The notes under the pieces were generated by a model, which worked only from the letters and a program-made list of their open reading frames with translations, was not told where the DNA came from and ran no database searches. A DNA stretch of 43,965 nucleotides from Hadarchaeum sp964343275 (lineage in GTDB: Archaea > Hadarchaeota > Hadarchaeia > Hadarchaeales > Hadarchaeaceae): NCBI GenBank assembly GCA_964343275.1, contig CAYFIY010000010.1, forward strand, positions 1 to 43,965, given 5' to 3'. Below, piece by piece: positions 1 through 9,026 of this stretch. Both the position numbers and the translations under genes were made by a program. Each line of letters starts with the position of its first letter. Position 1 is the stretch's first letter.

Positions 1-1294
1 AAACTGGAGATTGGGCCCTCTTCATAATCTTACGCAGAATTGCCCAGTATTTCTGCTTGAACCTATCCCCAGTCCATTTTCTAAAGTTGACCGCCTCTTC
101 AGACCCCAGCCTTCTCCTGGTGATGGTTCCTGGAAACTTAGTCTCACCTATCACAAATGTTGGATCTATACCGAATATTTCCCTCATGACTACTTGGGTC
201 TGCATGGTCGCGCTCATCAGGAGCCACTTGCCCCCCACTTTATCCAGCATAGATTTCAGGACTATCTTTGGATCTGGCACGAAGTATGCAACGCTTTTCT
301 CTCGAATCTCGAACTCCGCGTATCTTTTGTGCTCCAGGACGGAAGCCAGTTTCCAATACAGATTTCCGGAAGTCTCGTCGATCCTCTCGAGAAATTGTAC
401 TGTGCCCTCAGCCAGTTTTATGGGATCTCCATTCCCCGAGATTGTATCGGACCACATATCATCGATTTCGTCTATGGCTTCCAACAGTTCAGCATTTCCT
501 TCTTCATCCCATCGGACGACGCTCTTGACCAGTTCCCGCATCCTTGCAATGGTCCTATCGGTCAACAACACCTTCACCGCAAGGGAGTCCAACCAGTAGT
601 CGGCCTCATCCACCACGGTTATGTGAACCTTAGGCAACCTTCCGATGCTGACTTCCGCGGCCCATTTTGCGGAGTTCATCAATATCGCGTCCGATGAAAT
701 GTACGCTTGAAACTGTTTCCAATAGGGACAACAGCCCTTCATGCACCAAGTCCACTGCCCATTTATCCCTTCATACCCTGCCTTGCGCGCATCCTTGACT
801 GACTTTGCCGTCACGCTGGTGAAGACGAAACCCCAGTGTGGACATTCCTTAAGAGCATCGATCCTGTGCTCCCCACTCCTCCAGTCGATAGGCCTCTTGC
901 AGGGCAAGGTCCGATTGCTGCATGTAATTTCCCTACCCTTGTCGTCTTGGTAGAGGCAACGGAAGTTCCCGCGCCCCTTCAATATGCCTATCTTAGCCCT
1001 CGATCCATCATCCTTGAGGAAATACTTGTCTCCCCCGTATGCCAACGCATACTGCTCGGATAGCACTTTGGTTGGGACCGACACGACGCCTCGCCCGAAT
1101 TCCAGAATTGTCCTCAGACCCACCGCGGACTTGCCACTTCCCACCGTGGCCTTGAGGAACACTAAGTCATTTTCTTTAAAAGCATCCAGAATCTCAGTAA
1201 TTAGGTCGACCTGGGTCTTGCCCGATGAGTAACGGCGGGGCCCCAATTCCCCATCTCCATCGTACAACCCGAATTCGAGCTTGGTATCCTGCAT
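1..1294 (-). CDS. Rad3/XPD/DinG-like Fe-S SF2 helicase (3' end beyond window)
   Basis: The gene is open from its ATG at 1294 through the left edge, so 431 codons are visible and the C-terminal helicase half is missing. Walker A (ATVGSGKS) is at residues 49-56, a DEAD box at D229-E230-A231-D232, and motif III SAT at 361-363. Between motifs I and II lie many cysteines (C113, C125, C132, C151, C184, C188, C189), and the stretch KGCCPYW resembles the Fe-S cluster domain of XPD/DinG helicases. By family this is a 5'-3' DNA helicase for repair or for resolving unusual structures. A GGAG sits 5 nt before the ATG and a TATA-like element lies about 30 nt upstream. It is more divergent than canonical archaeal XPD and could be a plasmid- or virus-type relative. 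The helicase family call is firm, the exact subfamily is not. Confidence 0.85.
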   Translation of the reverse strand, partial: MQDTKLEFGLYDGDGELGPRRYSSGKTQVDLITEILDAFKENDLVFLKATVGSGKSAVGLRTILEFGRGVVSVPTKVLSEQYALAYGGDKYFLKDDGSRAKIGILKGRGNFRCLYQDDKGREITCSNRTLPCKRPIDWRSGEHRIDALKECPHWGFVFTSVTAKSVKDARKAGYEGINGQWTWCMKGCCPYWKQFQAYISSDAILMNSAKWAAEVSIGRLPKVHITVVDEADYWLDSLAVKVLLTDRTIARMRELVKSVVRWDEEGNAELLEAIDEIDDMWSDTISGNGDPIKLAEGTVQFLERIDETSGNLYWKLASVLEHKRYAEFEIREKSVAYFVPDPKIVLKSMLDKVGGKWLLMSATMQTQVVMREIFGIDPTFVIGETKFPGTITRRRLGSEEAVNFRKWTGDRFKQKYWAILRKIMKRAQSPV

Positions 1295-1322
1295 GACAAC
1301 TCCGCTATACCTAATCTTATGC

Positions 1323-1330
1323 AAATATTT
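1323..1330 (-). promoter_or_regulatory. TATA-like element of the Fe-S helicase gene
   Basis: The palindrome AAATATTT lies 29-36 nt upstream of the helicase ATG. That is the distance expected for an archaeal TATA box driving a transcript with a very short leader. The rest of 1295-1593 shows no gene that I can support. Confidence 0.4.
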
Positions 1331-1593
1331 AGCTCACACATAGGTTTCGGCAGCTCTAGAGACGGCCGCTTTAAATCCATATCTCATAACCAATTCAGCC
1401 AGTGTTTGAGCGCTTTTCATGTATTTCTCCCCGTAGAAACATCGTTAGATAAATTTGACCTACTCGCCAAATCGGTTTCTAACATGCTGATAAAATCTAT
1501 CTAGAGCTGCGCTAGTGCTAGGCTTGTCCCGCAAGAACAAGTAAAAAATTCCTGGGCGTATATACGTGCAAATAATTTTCGAAACGATAAAAA

Positions 1594-2808
1594 TCATCTT
1601 AAATAAGCAACTTCAGCTCCGGTGAGTTCCAGTTCACCGGCTATAGAAGACGCGGCCTTTTTATCATGCTTGAACAGCACGCGCAGGTAAGGAATGATGT
1701 TTTTACGCGCAACCCTCGATGACGTATGGCATCGAGCGGCTACCTTTTTAGCCACAGCATCCCTCACCGATCTCTCCACCCGAGTTCGTGCATATCTCCT
1801 GATATGGCTGGGAAACTTAACATCAAATGGCTTCAGACGCTCGCCTCGAGACATCCAGACTCCAGCGCTCATCAAATCGGACGCATAACCCCAGAGTTTG
1901 TAGGCCCTTTTGCGCCTAGCTCGACCAAGAAAGACGTCCGCACGGGAGATAGCATCATAGACCTTAACCCGAGACGTCAGATCCAGTATCATCTTTGGGA
2001 TGTTCTCGTCGATCCAGACTAGAGCATCTTCTGGTTTCATATTTAGGGACCACATGAGCTCTCTGGCTTCCTTTGCGCTGGTGGATTCCAGCAACCGCCT
2101 CAGGAAGTCACCCACCTCGAAAGCATGGTCGCGGCGATAAAGAGTCAAGTCCTTCACCGATAACTTCCTCTTCCCGCTGGCTAGGGTCTGCAAGTCGTTT
2201 ACGGCGGAGCGTAGATCGCCGCGAACGGTCTCTGCGATCACCTTCAGAGCCACCGGATTCGCATCTATTTTTTCGGCACGGGAGACCCTCTCAAGCTCTT
2301 TTATTATTTTTTCATCCCTCAGCCTCCCGAAGTTCGCCATTAAACATGAGGCCTTGATGTCCCACGGGATTGCATCCTTATCGTTAGCAATGAGGATGAC
2401 AGGGTTAGCTGCCTTTCCGACGATGTCCTTTATGGCGCGATATCCCCCACGATCTTTTCTCCCGTAAACATTGTCCGCCTCGTCAAGCACCACCAACCGC
2501 TTGCCCCCTGCCCCAGCTAATAAAGTACCAGCGGTAGCCGCGGTCCCAGCCACTTGCTCCACTTTCGCGAAGGTTCGCTGATCACTTGCGTTCATCTCGA
2601 CAAAATCCCATCTGAACTCCTGAGCCAACGCGGCTGCGGCAGCACTCTTTCCGGTCCCGGGCGGACCGTAGAAGAGTGCCGTTGACTTGGACGGCCTGCC
2701 TCGTTTCCAGCTCTCTGCCCATCTGGCGATATCCTGAACTGCTTTGGACTGACCCACTATGTGGCGTAGCCTGCGCGGCTTGTACTTCTCAACCCAAGGT
2801 TCCGACAC
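1594..2808 (-). CDS. rfcL: Replication factor C large subunit
   Basis: This is the clamp-loader large subunit, which loads the PCNA sliding clamp on primed DNA. The start is GTG at 2808 and gives the family's usual N-terminus (EPWVEKYKP). Walker A GPPGTGKS is at residues 48-55 and Walker B LVVLDEAD near 105-112, followed by the sensor-1/arginine-finger AAA+ region and a helical collar domain. At 404 residues it is shorter than many archaeal RfcL proteins (often near 480-500). It ends in ELTGAEVAYLR, with no recognisable C-terminal PCNA-interacting (PIP) box. The small subunit gene, often nearby, is not in the window. AT-rich TATA-like sequence lies at about 2823-2850. Confidence 0.95.
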   Translation of the reverse strand: MSEPWVEKYKPRRLRHIVGQSKAVQDIARWAESWKRGRPSKSTALFYGPPGTGKSAAAAALAQEFRWDFVEMNASDQRTFAKVEQVAGTAATAGTLLAGAGGKRLVVLDEADNVYGRKDRGGYRAIKDIVGKAANPVILIANDKDAIPWDIKASCLMANFGRLRDEKIIKELERVSRAEKIDANPVALKVIAETVRGDLRSAVNDLQTLASGKRKLSVKDLTLYRRDHAFEVGDFLRRLLESTSAKEARELMWSLNMKPEDALVWIDENIPKMILDLTSRVKVYDAISRADVFLGRARRKRAYKLWGYASDLMSAGVWMSRGERLKPFDVKFPSHIRRYARTRVERSVRDAVAKKVAARCHTSSRVARKNIIPYLRVLFKHDKKAASSIAGELELTGAEVAYLR

Positions 2809-3282
2809 CGAGATACCAAATTGAATTTATACGATTCCAAATTTAAGTTTAAACTATTCTAATTGAAACCGTAAGCTGAACACGCAATTAATAGAGTAAT
2901 TATTTACTATATTTCATTTACCAACTAATCGAGCCACTAAAAAGCGTTGCATAATTCTTAAAAATGCGCCATAGTTGCACCATATTATATACGCACAAAT
3001 AAGGAGCGGATAAAACCATAAAAAAAGTAGAAAAAGAAGGTGTGGATGTGATCATTTCTCCTACCGGAAAAATCATAAAATGAGTAACCAACAGAATAAG
3101 GTGCATAACTGTGGAGTTGGTTGGGGGGAAATGACCATCTGGAAAGGCGTAAGCGTCGAAAATAAGAAAACTCATTGCAGGATATTATCATAAAATCTTG
3201 AATATTGCTTGAAGAAACGAAAATCTAATCCAAATTTTCCATAGGTTAATAAACCATTAAGCTGAATAAATTAGCGGTTCAG
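2809..3282. other. AT-rich intergenic stretch with possible gene remnants
   Basis: No intact gene is convincing here. On the plus strand a TATA-like ATTATATAC (near 2981-2989) and an AAGGAG (near 3001) precede short coding-like pieces in different frames. One reads KKVEKEGVDVIISPTGKIIK and stops near 3082. Others follow in other frames up to about 3190. They look like the debris of one small gene, but I do not recognise the family. The minus-strand open frames here are rich in Phe/Ser and read as antisense noise. Confidence 0.25.
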
Positions 3283-3753
3283 ATGGGATTTGAAGAAAAA
3301 GATTTCACCGAGGTTTCTCCGAAGGCGCTCATCTCAGTGCCCTCAATATTATGTCCTGACTGTCAGAAGCCGATGGGGATAGCCGGAAGAGCGGATAAAG
3401 AAAAAACTTCACGATTTATAACCAAGAAGTCTACTAAAATGGTTCCACACCTCAGGTATGAATGCCAAAATTGCAGAAAGGAATTTCACCTTAACTTAGA
3501 ACGCAGAGGTGGGGGATGTTTCATAGCCACTGCTGCATTCGGGACTTCCATGGCCCACGAAATTAATGTCCTCAGATCCTTCCGTGACAACTTCCTTATG
3601 AGGGAAAAGGCTGGGAATAAACTCATCTCATTCTATTATACAGTTTCCCCGACTATAGCCAAAATGATAGAAAGATCATCTATTTTGAAGGCTTTCGCGA
3701 GAGTCGTTCTTACCCCAATCGTGAAAATTGCTCAGAAGGCTATCGGATTCTAG
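3283..3753 (+). CDS. Zinc-ribbon protein with C-terminal CFI-box domain
   Basis: The 156-residue protein has two visible parts. The N-terminal half has paired cysteines C24-x2-C27 and C61-x2-C64, a plausible zinc ribbon. The C-terminal half begins GGGCFIATAAFGT (C79) and continues with a helical RSFRD motif and an amphipathic tail ending near LTPIV. This is the 'CFI-box' C-terminal domain found on varied bacterial and archaeal proteins, whose role is not established. The gene has its own AT-rich promoter (TATA-like near 3245-3273) and sits 118 nt before mre11. The domain identity is good, the function unknown. Confidence 0.7.
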   Translation: MGFEEKDFTEVSPKALISVPSILCPDCQKPMGIAGRADKEKTSRFITKKSTKMVPHLRYECQNCRKEFHLNLERRGGGCFIATAAFGTSMAHEINVLRSFRDNFLMREKAGNKLISFYYTVSPTIAKMIERSSILKAFARVVLTPIVKIAQKAIGF

Positions 3754-3871
3754 GATATTCCATTTATTTTTGATATATAATTAATAACCGGAGCCCATTA
3801 TTTTATTCTTACGAAAAATTACCTACAAAATTTTTCAGAAAATCCACTTAAACATAGAAAGGAAAGAGAGA

Positions 3872-5218
3872 TTGAGTGGTTGGTTGAAGTTTGCAGTTAT
3901 CGCCGATCCCCACCTTGGGGCAAAGTGGGGAACCATTAGAGAACAAGATTCATTTATTCAATTCAGGGAGGCCATCGAAAAGTCACTTGAATTAGAGGCA
4001 CAACTAATAATCATACTTGGGGACATATTCGACACCAGGATTCCGAAACAAGAAGCGTGGGCCCGAGCAATGCGCATTTTGTCCATACCCGCCGCGAAAG
4101 TCGGCAGTGAGGTCACCCTTGACAGAGTCATAAACAAGAACATGGACGAAATATCACCCGTAGCGCTACGCGGGATCCCCGTAGTGGCCATCCATGGCAA
4201 CCATGAGCGTCGTACGCGTGGGCTTACCAATCCAGTAGAGGCACTTGAGGCTGCAGGACTGCTAGTTCACCTTCATCATAATACATTAGTATTCCATACC
4301 CTAGTCGGCATGATCGCAATACATGGGATGAGCAACGTACCTGAGCAACATGCACCCCAAGTCCTGACCGCGTGGAATCCCAAACCTGTCGAAGGAGCTA
4401 CCAATATTTTTACCCTTCATCAATCTATTGGGAAGTTCGTATATTCTAGCGATGGTGCCCACACCCTGGATACACCCAATCTACCCGCGGGATTTGACCT
4501 CTATCTATGCGGTCACGTACACTCTCGCAACGAGACATCCGCACACGGAAAACCCCTTATCTTCCCAGGTAGCACGGAACGAACTCAGATGGTTAAGGTT
4601 GAGTCCGAGACACCCAAGGGTTTCTACATGGTAAAAGTCAAAGATGGATTGTCTTGCACGTTCGTAGAACTCAAGTCGCAACGTGACTTTTACTATAGGG
4701 AAATGAGATTCAATGAAGTGACAATTCCCGATCTGAGCAAGGCTGTGAGAGAAAAAATTGAGGAGCTGCTACAACTACCCAGGAAAAATACCGAAAAATT
4801 GCCCATGATGAGGTTGAGACTCATTGGTAGCATGTCGAAAGAAGCCTCGCGAGGCGAATTCGACGAGAGGGCAATAACGGAGGAGTTCAATCAACGAACA
4901 ATACTGGTCATTGGCAAGGCTGACCTAGAAACAGCAGGGCTGGGTGAGAAGCTGCACATGCTACGCGAAGGTAGGGACAGGCGGATATCGATAGACGAGA
5001 TGGCGATGACATCGCTCGAAGATATTCTGAAAGACGTCCCACATGTGAAGATGTTTGACATACGGACCCTCTACGACCTTCTAATTTCAGACAGAAGCAA
5101 AGAAGCGTTGCAGAGAATTTATAGTGTTGTAGAAAATTTAGTCAATGCAGATTTAGGAGGTAAGAAAAATGATAACCTCAATAAAGCTGAAAAATTGGAA
5201 GTCGCACCAAGACAGTGA
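3872..5218 (+). CDS. mre11: DNA double-strand break repair nuclease Mre11
   Basis: This is the Mn-dependent 3'-5' exonuclease/endonuclease of the Mre11-Rad50 complex, which processes DNA ends. The phosphoesterase motifs are all present: DPHLG (D12, H14), GDIFD (D51), GNHE (N110, H111), H183, and GHVH (H215, H217). The start is a TTG at 3872 preceded by GGAAAGAGAG; an in-frame TTG at 3884 is an alternative. The last 50 nt overlap rad50. In many archaea herA and nurA flank this pair, but neither is seen here. The protein is 448 residues, near the family norm. Confidence 0.93.
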   Translation: MSGWLKFAVIADPHLGAKWGTIREQDSFIQFREAIEKSLELEAQLIIILGDIFDTRIPKQEAWARAMRILSIPAAKVGSEVTLDRVINKNMDEISPVALRGIPVVAIHGNHERRTRGLTNPVEALEAAGLLVHLHHNTLVFHTLVGMIAIHGMSNVPEQHAPQVLTAWNPKPVEGATNIFTLHQSIGKFVYSSDGAHTLDTPNLPAGFDLYLCGHVHSRNETSAHGKPLIFPGSTERTQMVKVESETPKGFYMVKVKDGLSCTFVELKSQRDFYYREMRFNEVTIPDLSKAVREKIEELLQLPRKNTEKLPMMRLRLIGSMSKEASRGEFDERAITEEFNQRTILVIGKADLETAGLGEKLHMLREGRDRRISIDEMAMTSLEDILKDVPHVKMFDIRTLYDLLISDRSKEALQRIYSVVENLVNADLGGKKNDNLNKAEKLEVAPRQ

Positions 5219-7571
5219 ACTCTGTTTTGGGGACGGGACGAACGTTCTCGTGGGTATGATGGGTGCCGGAAAATCAGCAGTCATGGATGGGATAACTTAC
5301 GCTCTCTTTGGGACAATACCTACCATTCAGTCAAGACGCATAAAGCTAGATGACTTAATCACGAACAGGCCAAACCCCAAGAACGAGGCGGAGGTCGAGG
5401 TTGGGTTTCAGACCCCCGAAGGTGAAGAGTTCATGGTGAAGCGAGTCATCGAGCGGGGGAGTGGAACAGCACTATCCGAGCTGAGAAAGGTAAGCGGGGA
5501 GCTGGTGGAGTCACCGAGCGCCTCCCGAGTGACTGAGGCCATCGGTTCGCTTTTGGGTTTGGATTACGATCTGTTCGAGCGGGCCATATATTCGGAGCAA
5601 AATCGCCTAGACTACTTCCTTACTCTCCCCCGTGGCAAGCGGGTGGAGAGTATAGACGAGCTACTGGGGATAAATAGGCTGGAAAAAGCCCGCAAAACAA
5701 TTGGCACCATAAGAAACAGTGCGGGCGACAGAGCCGAGGACCGCGAAACGGACGCGAAAAAACTCAAACAAGATCCATCTATTAATGACCTTCCAGTCTA
5801 CAAGCAAGAATTGGATGACCTCAAGGCCTCTAGCCAAGATATCTCCACGAAACTTAGATCGATTAATCCAGAACTGGAGTCCGTGCGTGTACACTATCAA
5901 GAGTTCAGGCAGAAAGAAAATGAGATCGGAACCCTCGAACAGTCCGACAAGGAACTTGAGGGAGCGATAGGGGCACTGAGCATGACGATCGATGGGATTA
6001 AACAGAGACTCGGAAAGTCTGCTGATGTCTCATTGGACAAATTCCAGGATGAAGTTGCAAACCTAGAAAAAGAAAAATCGGAAAAAGATTCTATTTTAAA
6101 AAATTTTGAATCGGAATTTACCTCCTCGTACTCCAAGTTGCAAGGCCTAGAGACTGACAAAAAGCATCTCCGCAATACATTCGAAAATTTAGAGGGAGAA
6201 ATCCGGCAGAAACGCAGCATAAAGATGGAATTGGAAAAGCTAAAACCCAATGAGTTGGACGACAGCCTCGAGAAACTTATTTCTGAACTACGCAGGGTAG
6301 ATGACGAGTTGGCAATTCGTCGCACGCGAATCCATGATACCCAGCAAGCGATGAGAGAACTCGAAGGCGCTTTAGCAAAGTGTCCAGTCTGCGAAACTCC
6401 TCTAGACGCGTTGAAGAAGCAAGAACTGATTCGCCAACGACAGAAGGACCTAGATACGCTAATTAAAGGCCTGAATGAAACCAAAGCTCGCTCATCAAGG
6501 CTGGACGTAGATCACATACGCACGCGGGATCTCCACCAAAAGGCGATACTCTTTCAGAAAGAAATGGAGAACCTGCCAAAACTTGAAGAAAAACATTCTA
6601 ACATCTCACACCAGCTATCGATAGTGAAAGAAGAGATTCCTAATTTGAAGAAAAGAAACGAAGAATTAGAAAACAATGTCAAAAGAAAGAGGAGTGAAGT
6701 CGAAGATTTGCGATTTAAATTATCATCCGCCTTGCAAAAACTACAAGACCGTAATGATTTCGATACTATGATAAATGATCGAAATCTGAAGCTGGGGGAA
6801 AAAACACGCATACAGCAAGAGCTCTCGAAAGTTAGGATGGTCTACGATGAAACAAAATCAGAATTCGCCCGCAAAAGGTTAGAGAAACTCGTGGGAGATC
6901 GAGAGAGACTACGCGCGGAACTTAGCGGGAAGGAGCAGCTTATAGTGAAAGAGAAAAGTCTCGTAGATGGCATCCAAGAGAAAGTTGACTTAATCACTAG
7001 ATATGAATCTGAAGTAAAGCACCTCAGGGATGCCGCACAAGCTCTATACACAATTCAAACGGCTTTAAGCAAGACACAGATAGCAATGAGGATAGATTTT
7101 GTTGATGATGTGAACCTAGTGATGAAAGACCTCTGGGAAAGCATATATCCCTACGGAGATTTCGTAGGAATCCAACTAGCCATCGAAGGTGGAGATCGGC
7201 CTAGCGACTACGTCCTGCAACTCCAAGACAGGTCTGGAAACTGGATCCCTGTGGAGGGAGCGGCAAGTGGAGGCGAGCGCACCGATGCTGCCTTGGTGCT
7301 CAGGATCTCCTTCTCATTGGTGCTAGCGCCTAAGCTCAGGTGGATAGTCTTCGACGAGCCGACCCACAATTTGGACGCTGACGGGATTCAGGAGTTGGCC
7401 AAGGTCATGAGGGAGCGCATGCCTGAGGTGGTGCGGCAGATCCTGCTGATAACCCACGAGGAGAAGCTGGAGAGCGCGGTAAGCGGATACCTATATCGAT
7501 TCCAAAGGGACAAGGACAAGGACGGACCCACGAGAGTGGAGCAGGCTACAACCCCTGAGCTTTACGATTGA
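5169..7571 (+). CDS. rad50: DNA double-strand break repair ATPase Rad50
   Basis: This SMC-superfamily ATPase partners Mre11. Walker A GMMGAGKS is at 29-36, and a long coiled coil is interrupted at mid-protein by the zinc hook C405-P-V-C408. The ABC signature SGGER starts at S700, and Walker B ends at D729-E730 (VFDEP). The length (800 residues) is normal to slightly short for archaeal Rad50. The ATG at 5169 lies inside the mre11 3' end with a strong GGAGGT about 7 nt upstream, so the two genes are translationally coupled. The N- and C-terminal heads and the hook are all intact. Confidence 0.96.
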   Translation: MITSIKLKNWKSHQDSELCFGDGTNVLVGMMGAGKSAVMDGITYALFGTIPTIQSRRIKLDDLITNRPNPKNEAEVEVGFQTPEGEEFMVKRVIERGSGTALSELRKVSGELVESPSASRVTEAIGSLLGLDYDLFERAIYSEQNRLDYFLTLPRGKRVESIDELLGINRLEKARKTIGTIRNSAGDRAEDRETDAKKLKQDPSINDLPVYKQELDDLKASSQDISTKLRSINPELESVRVHYQEFRQKENEIGTLEQSDKELEGAIGALSMTIDGIKQRLGKSADVSLDKFQDEVANLEKEKSEKDSILKNFESEFTSSYSKLQGLETDKKHLRNTFENLEGEIRQKRSIKMELEKLKPNELDDSLEKLISELRRVDDELAIRRTRIHDTQQAMRELEGALAKCPVCETPLDALKKQELIRQRQKDLDTLIKGLNETKARSSRLDVDHIRTRDLHQKAILFQKEMENLPKLEEKHSNISHQLSIVKEEIPNLKKRNEELENNVKRKRSEVEDLRFKLSSALQKLQDRNDFDTMINDRNLKLGEKTRIQQELSKVRMVYDETKSEFARKRLEKLVGDRERLRAELSGKEQLIVKEKSLVDGIQEKVDLITRYESEVKHLRDAAQALYTIQTALSKTQIAMRIDFVDDVNLVMKDLWESIYPYGDFVGIQLAIEGGDRPSDYVLQLQDRSGNWIPVEGAASGGERTDAALVLRISFSLVLAPKLRWIVFDEPTHNLDADGIQELAKVMRERMPEVVRQILLITHEEKLESAVSGYLYRFQRDKDKDGPTRVEQATTPELYD

Positions 7572-7575
7572 ATTT

Positions 7576-8922
7576 TCATTTGATGAGCGATCTAAGTTCC
7601 CTGATTACTTTCTCAACAGTAATCGAGGCGTTTCCCAGATATAGATGAGGATCCATAATTTTCCTAAGTTCAACCCTAGAAATAAGTTTGGCCACTTTTG
7701 GATCTTTTGCAAGGACTGATTCCAACGGCTCGTCATTTTCTACGGACAATCTACTACACTTTCTAATAAGAGCGTGAGCTCCCTGACGAGCCATACCCTT
7801 GCGAGTAAGTTCAATCATTATTGCCTCTGCCATATTACGGCCTCTGGTCAGCTCCAAGTTACAGATCATCTGTTTCGGAAAAACTGAAAGCTGGCCTAAA
7901 ACAAATATGGATGTATTGAGCATCTCGTCGACAAGCAAGAAGGACTCTGGCAGTACGACACGCTCGAATGAAGAGTTCGTTAGGTCCCGTTCGTGCTCGA
8001 GCACCACGTTTTCCAGTGAGGCCTGGACATTTCCGCGAAGCACCCGCGCGAGGCCGCATATCTTTTCGCACCTGATAGGATTGCACTTTTGTGGCATGGT
8101 GCTACTACCCACTTGTTTTTTCGCGAATGGCTCCGCCACCTCCCCAATTTCAGTGCGCTGTAAGTTTCTTATCTCGCGAGCAATTTTGTCCAAGGTGCTC
8201 CCCAGTAAGCCAAAAAATGTTATGAGTTCGGCGAGACGATCGCGCTGCAGAACCTGATTAGAGGCTGTTGCTGGAGAAAGTTTGAGATATTTCATGACAA
8301 GATTTTGAATTTTCTGCCACTTTCTCCCCCATGCGGCACCGGTTCCCACGGCGCCGCTCATTTTACCAACGAGCAAACGCGGCTTGATTTGTTCCAACCG
8401 GCAAAAATGTCTGCCGATCTCGCTGGCCCAGATAGCAAATTTCAACCCCAGAGTAGTGGGCACCGCGTGCTGACCGTGTGTCCGACCGATCATGATGGTG
8501 CTTTTATGTTTCGCGGCTCGGTTCAACACTACCTTTAGAAGCTTGCGAAGATTTTGCTCAATTATTATCAAACCATCTCGAATTTGCAGGGCCATGACAG
8601 TATCAAGGATGTCGTTACTGGTTGCACCGTAGTGTACGTACCTTCCTGACTTCCCAGACGCCGCGGCCAGGGCCATAACTACAGCCATAGTCTCGTGCTG
8701 AACACTCTTTTCTAATTCGCGTATGCGATTCACCGTGATACTATTAACGGAGGCGCTTCGGGCTATTTTCGACGCGTCTTCTATTGGGATAAACCTCACG
8801 TTAGCCAAGGCCTTAGCAAGCGCTGCCTCCACGTCGAGCATACTTTGGAGCTGTGACTCTACCTCAAAAATAGAGCGCATCTCACGGCTTCCATAACGCC
8901 ATTCAATTGGATGGACCGGCAC
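7576..8922 (-). CDS. purB: Adenylosuccinate lyase
   Basis: It catalyses two purine steps, SAICAR to AICAR and adenylosuccinate to AMP. The fumarase/aspartase signature SSTMPQKCNP is present, as are the early catalytic-region motifs RTHGQHAVPTT and HYGATSND. I place the start at GTG 8922, giving VPVHPIEWRYGS, which matches how archaeal PurB proteins begin. The frame stays open upstream to a TTG at 8991, but that extension is unlike the family and contains a TATA-like TTTTATTT. The stop lies 4 nt from the convergent rad50 stop, so the two genes end tail to tail. Confidence 0.93.
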   Translation of the reverse strand: MPVHPIEWRYGSREMRSIFEVESQLQSMLDVEAALAKALANVRFIPIEDASKIARSASVNSITVNRIRELEKSVQHETMAVVMALAAASGKSGRYVHYGATSNDILDTVMALQIRDGLIIIEQNLRKLLKVVLNRAAKHKSTIMIGRTHGQHAVPTTLGLKFAIWASEIGRHFCRLEQIKPRLLVGKMSGAVGTGAAWGRKWQKIQNLVMKYLKLSPATASNQVLQRDRLAELITFFGLLGSTLDKIAREIRNLQRTEIGEVAEPFAKKQVGSSTMPQKCNPIRCEKICGLARVLRGNVQASLENVVLEHERDLTNSSFERVVLPESFLLVDEMLNTSIFVLGQLSVFPKQMICNLELTRGRNMAEAIMIELTRKGMARQGAHALIRKCSRLSVENDEPLESVLAKDPKVAKLISRVELRKIMDPHLYLGNASITVEKVIRELRSLIK

Positions 8923-9026
8923 CTCAACCACATAATCGACGGGGCTCGGAGCGAAATAAAACTTTTTGGTTGATACAATTAAGAGCCTCAACAGGATGAA
9001 TATCAGTTCCTAGCAAAGAGGAACTA

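Noticed and set aside
11..1232. Plus-strand ORFs of 60-228 codons at the left end
   Set aside because: All are antisense to the Fe-S helicase, whose own frame is open to the window edge with clear motifs.
1319..1504. 61-codon plus-strand ORF
   Set aside because: It starts inside the helicase promoter, has no ribosome site and no recognisable sequence.
2918..3191. Minus-strand ORFs of 68-85 codons
   Set aside because: Overlapping frames, no ribosome site, noise-like composition; plus-strand pieces look more gene-like.
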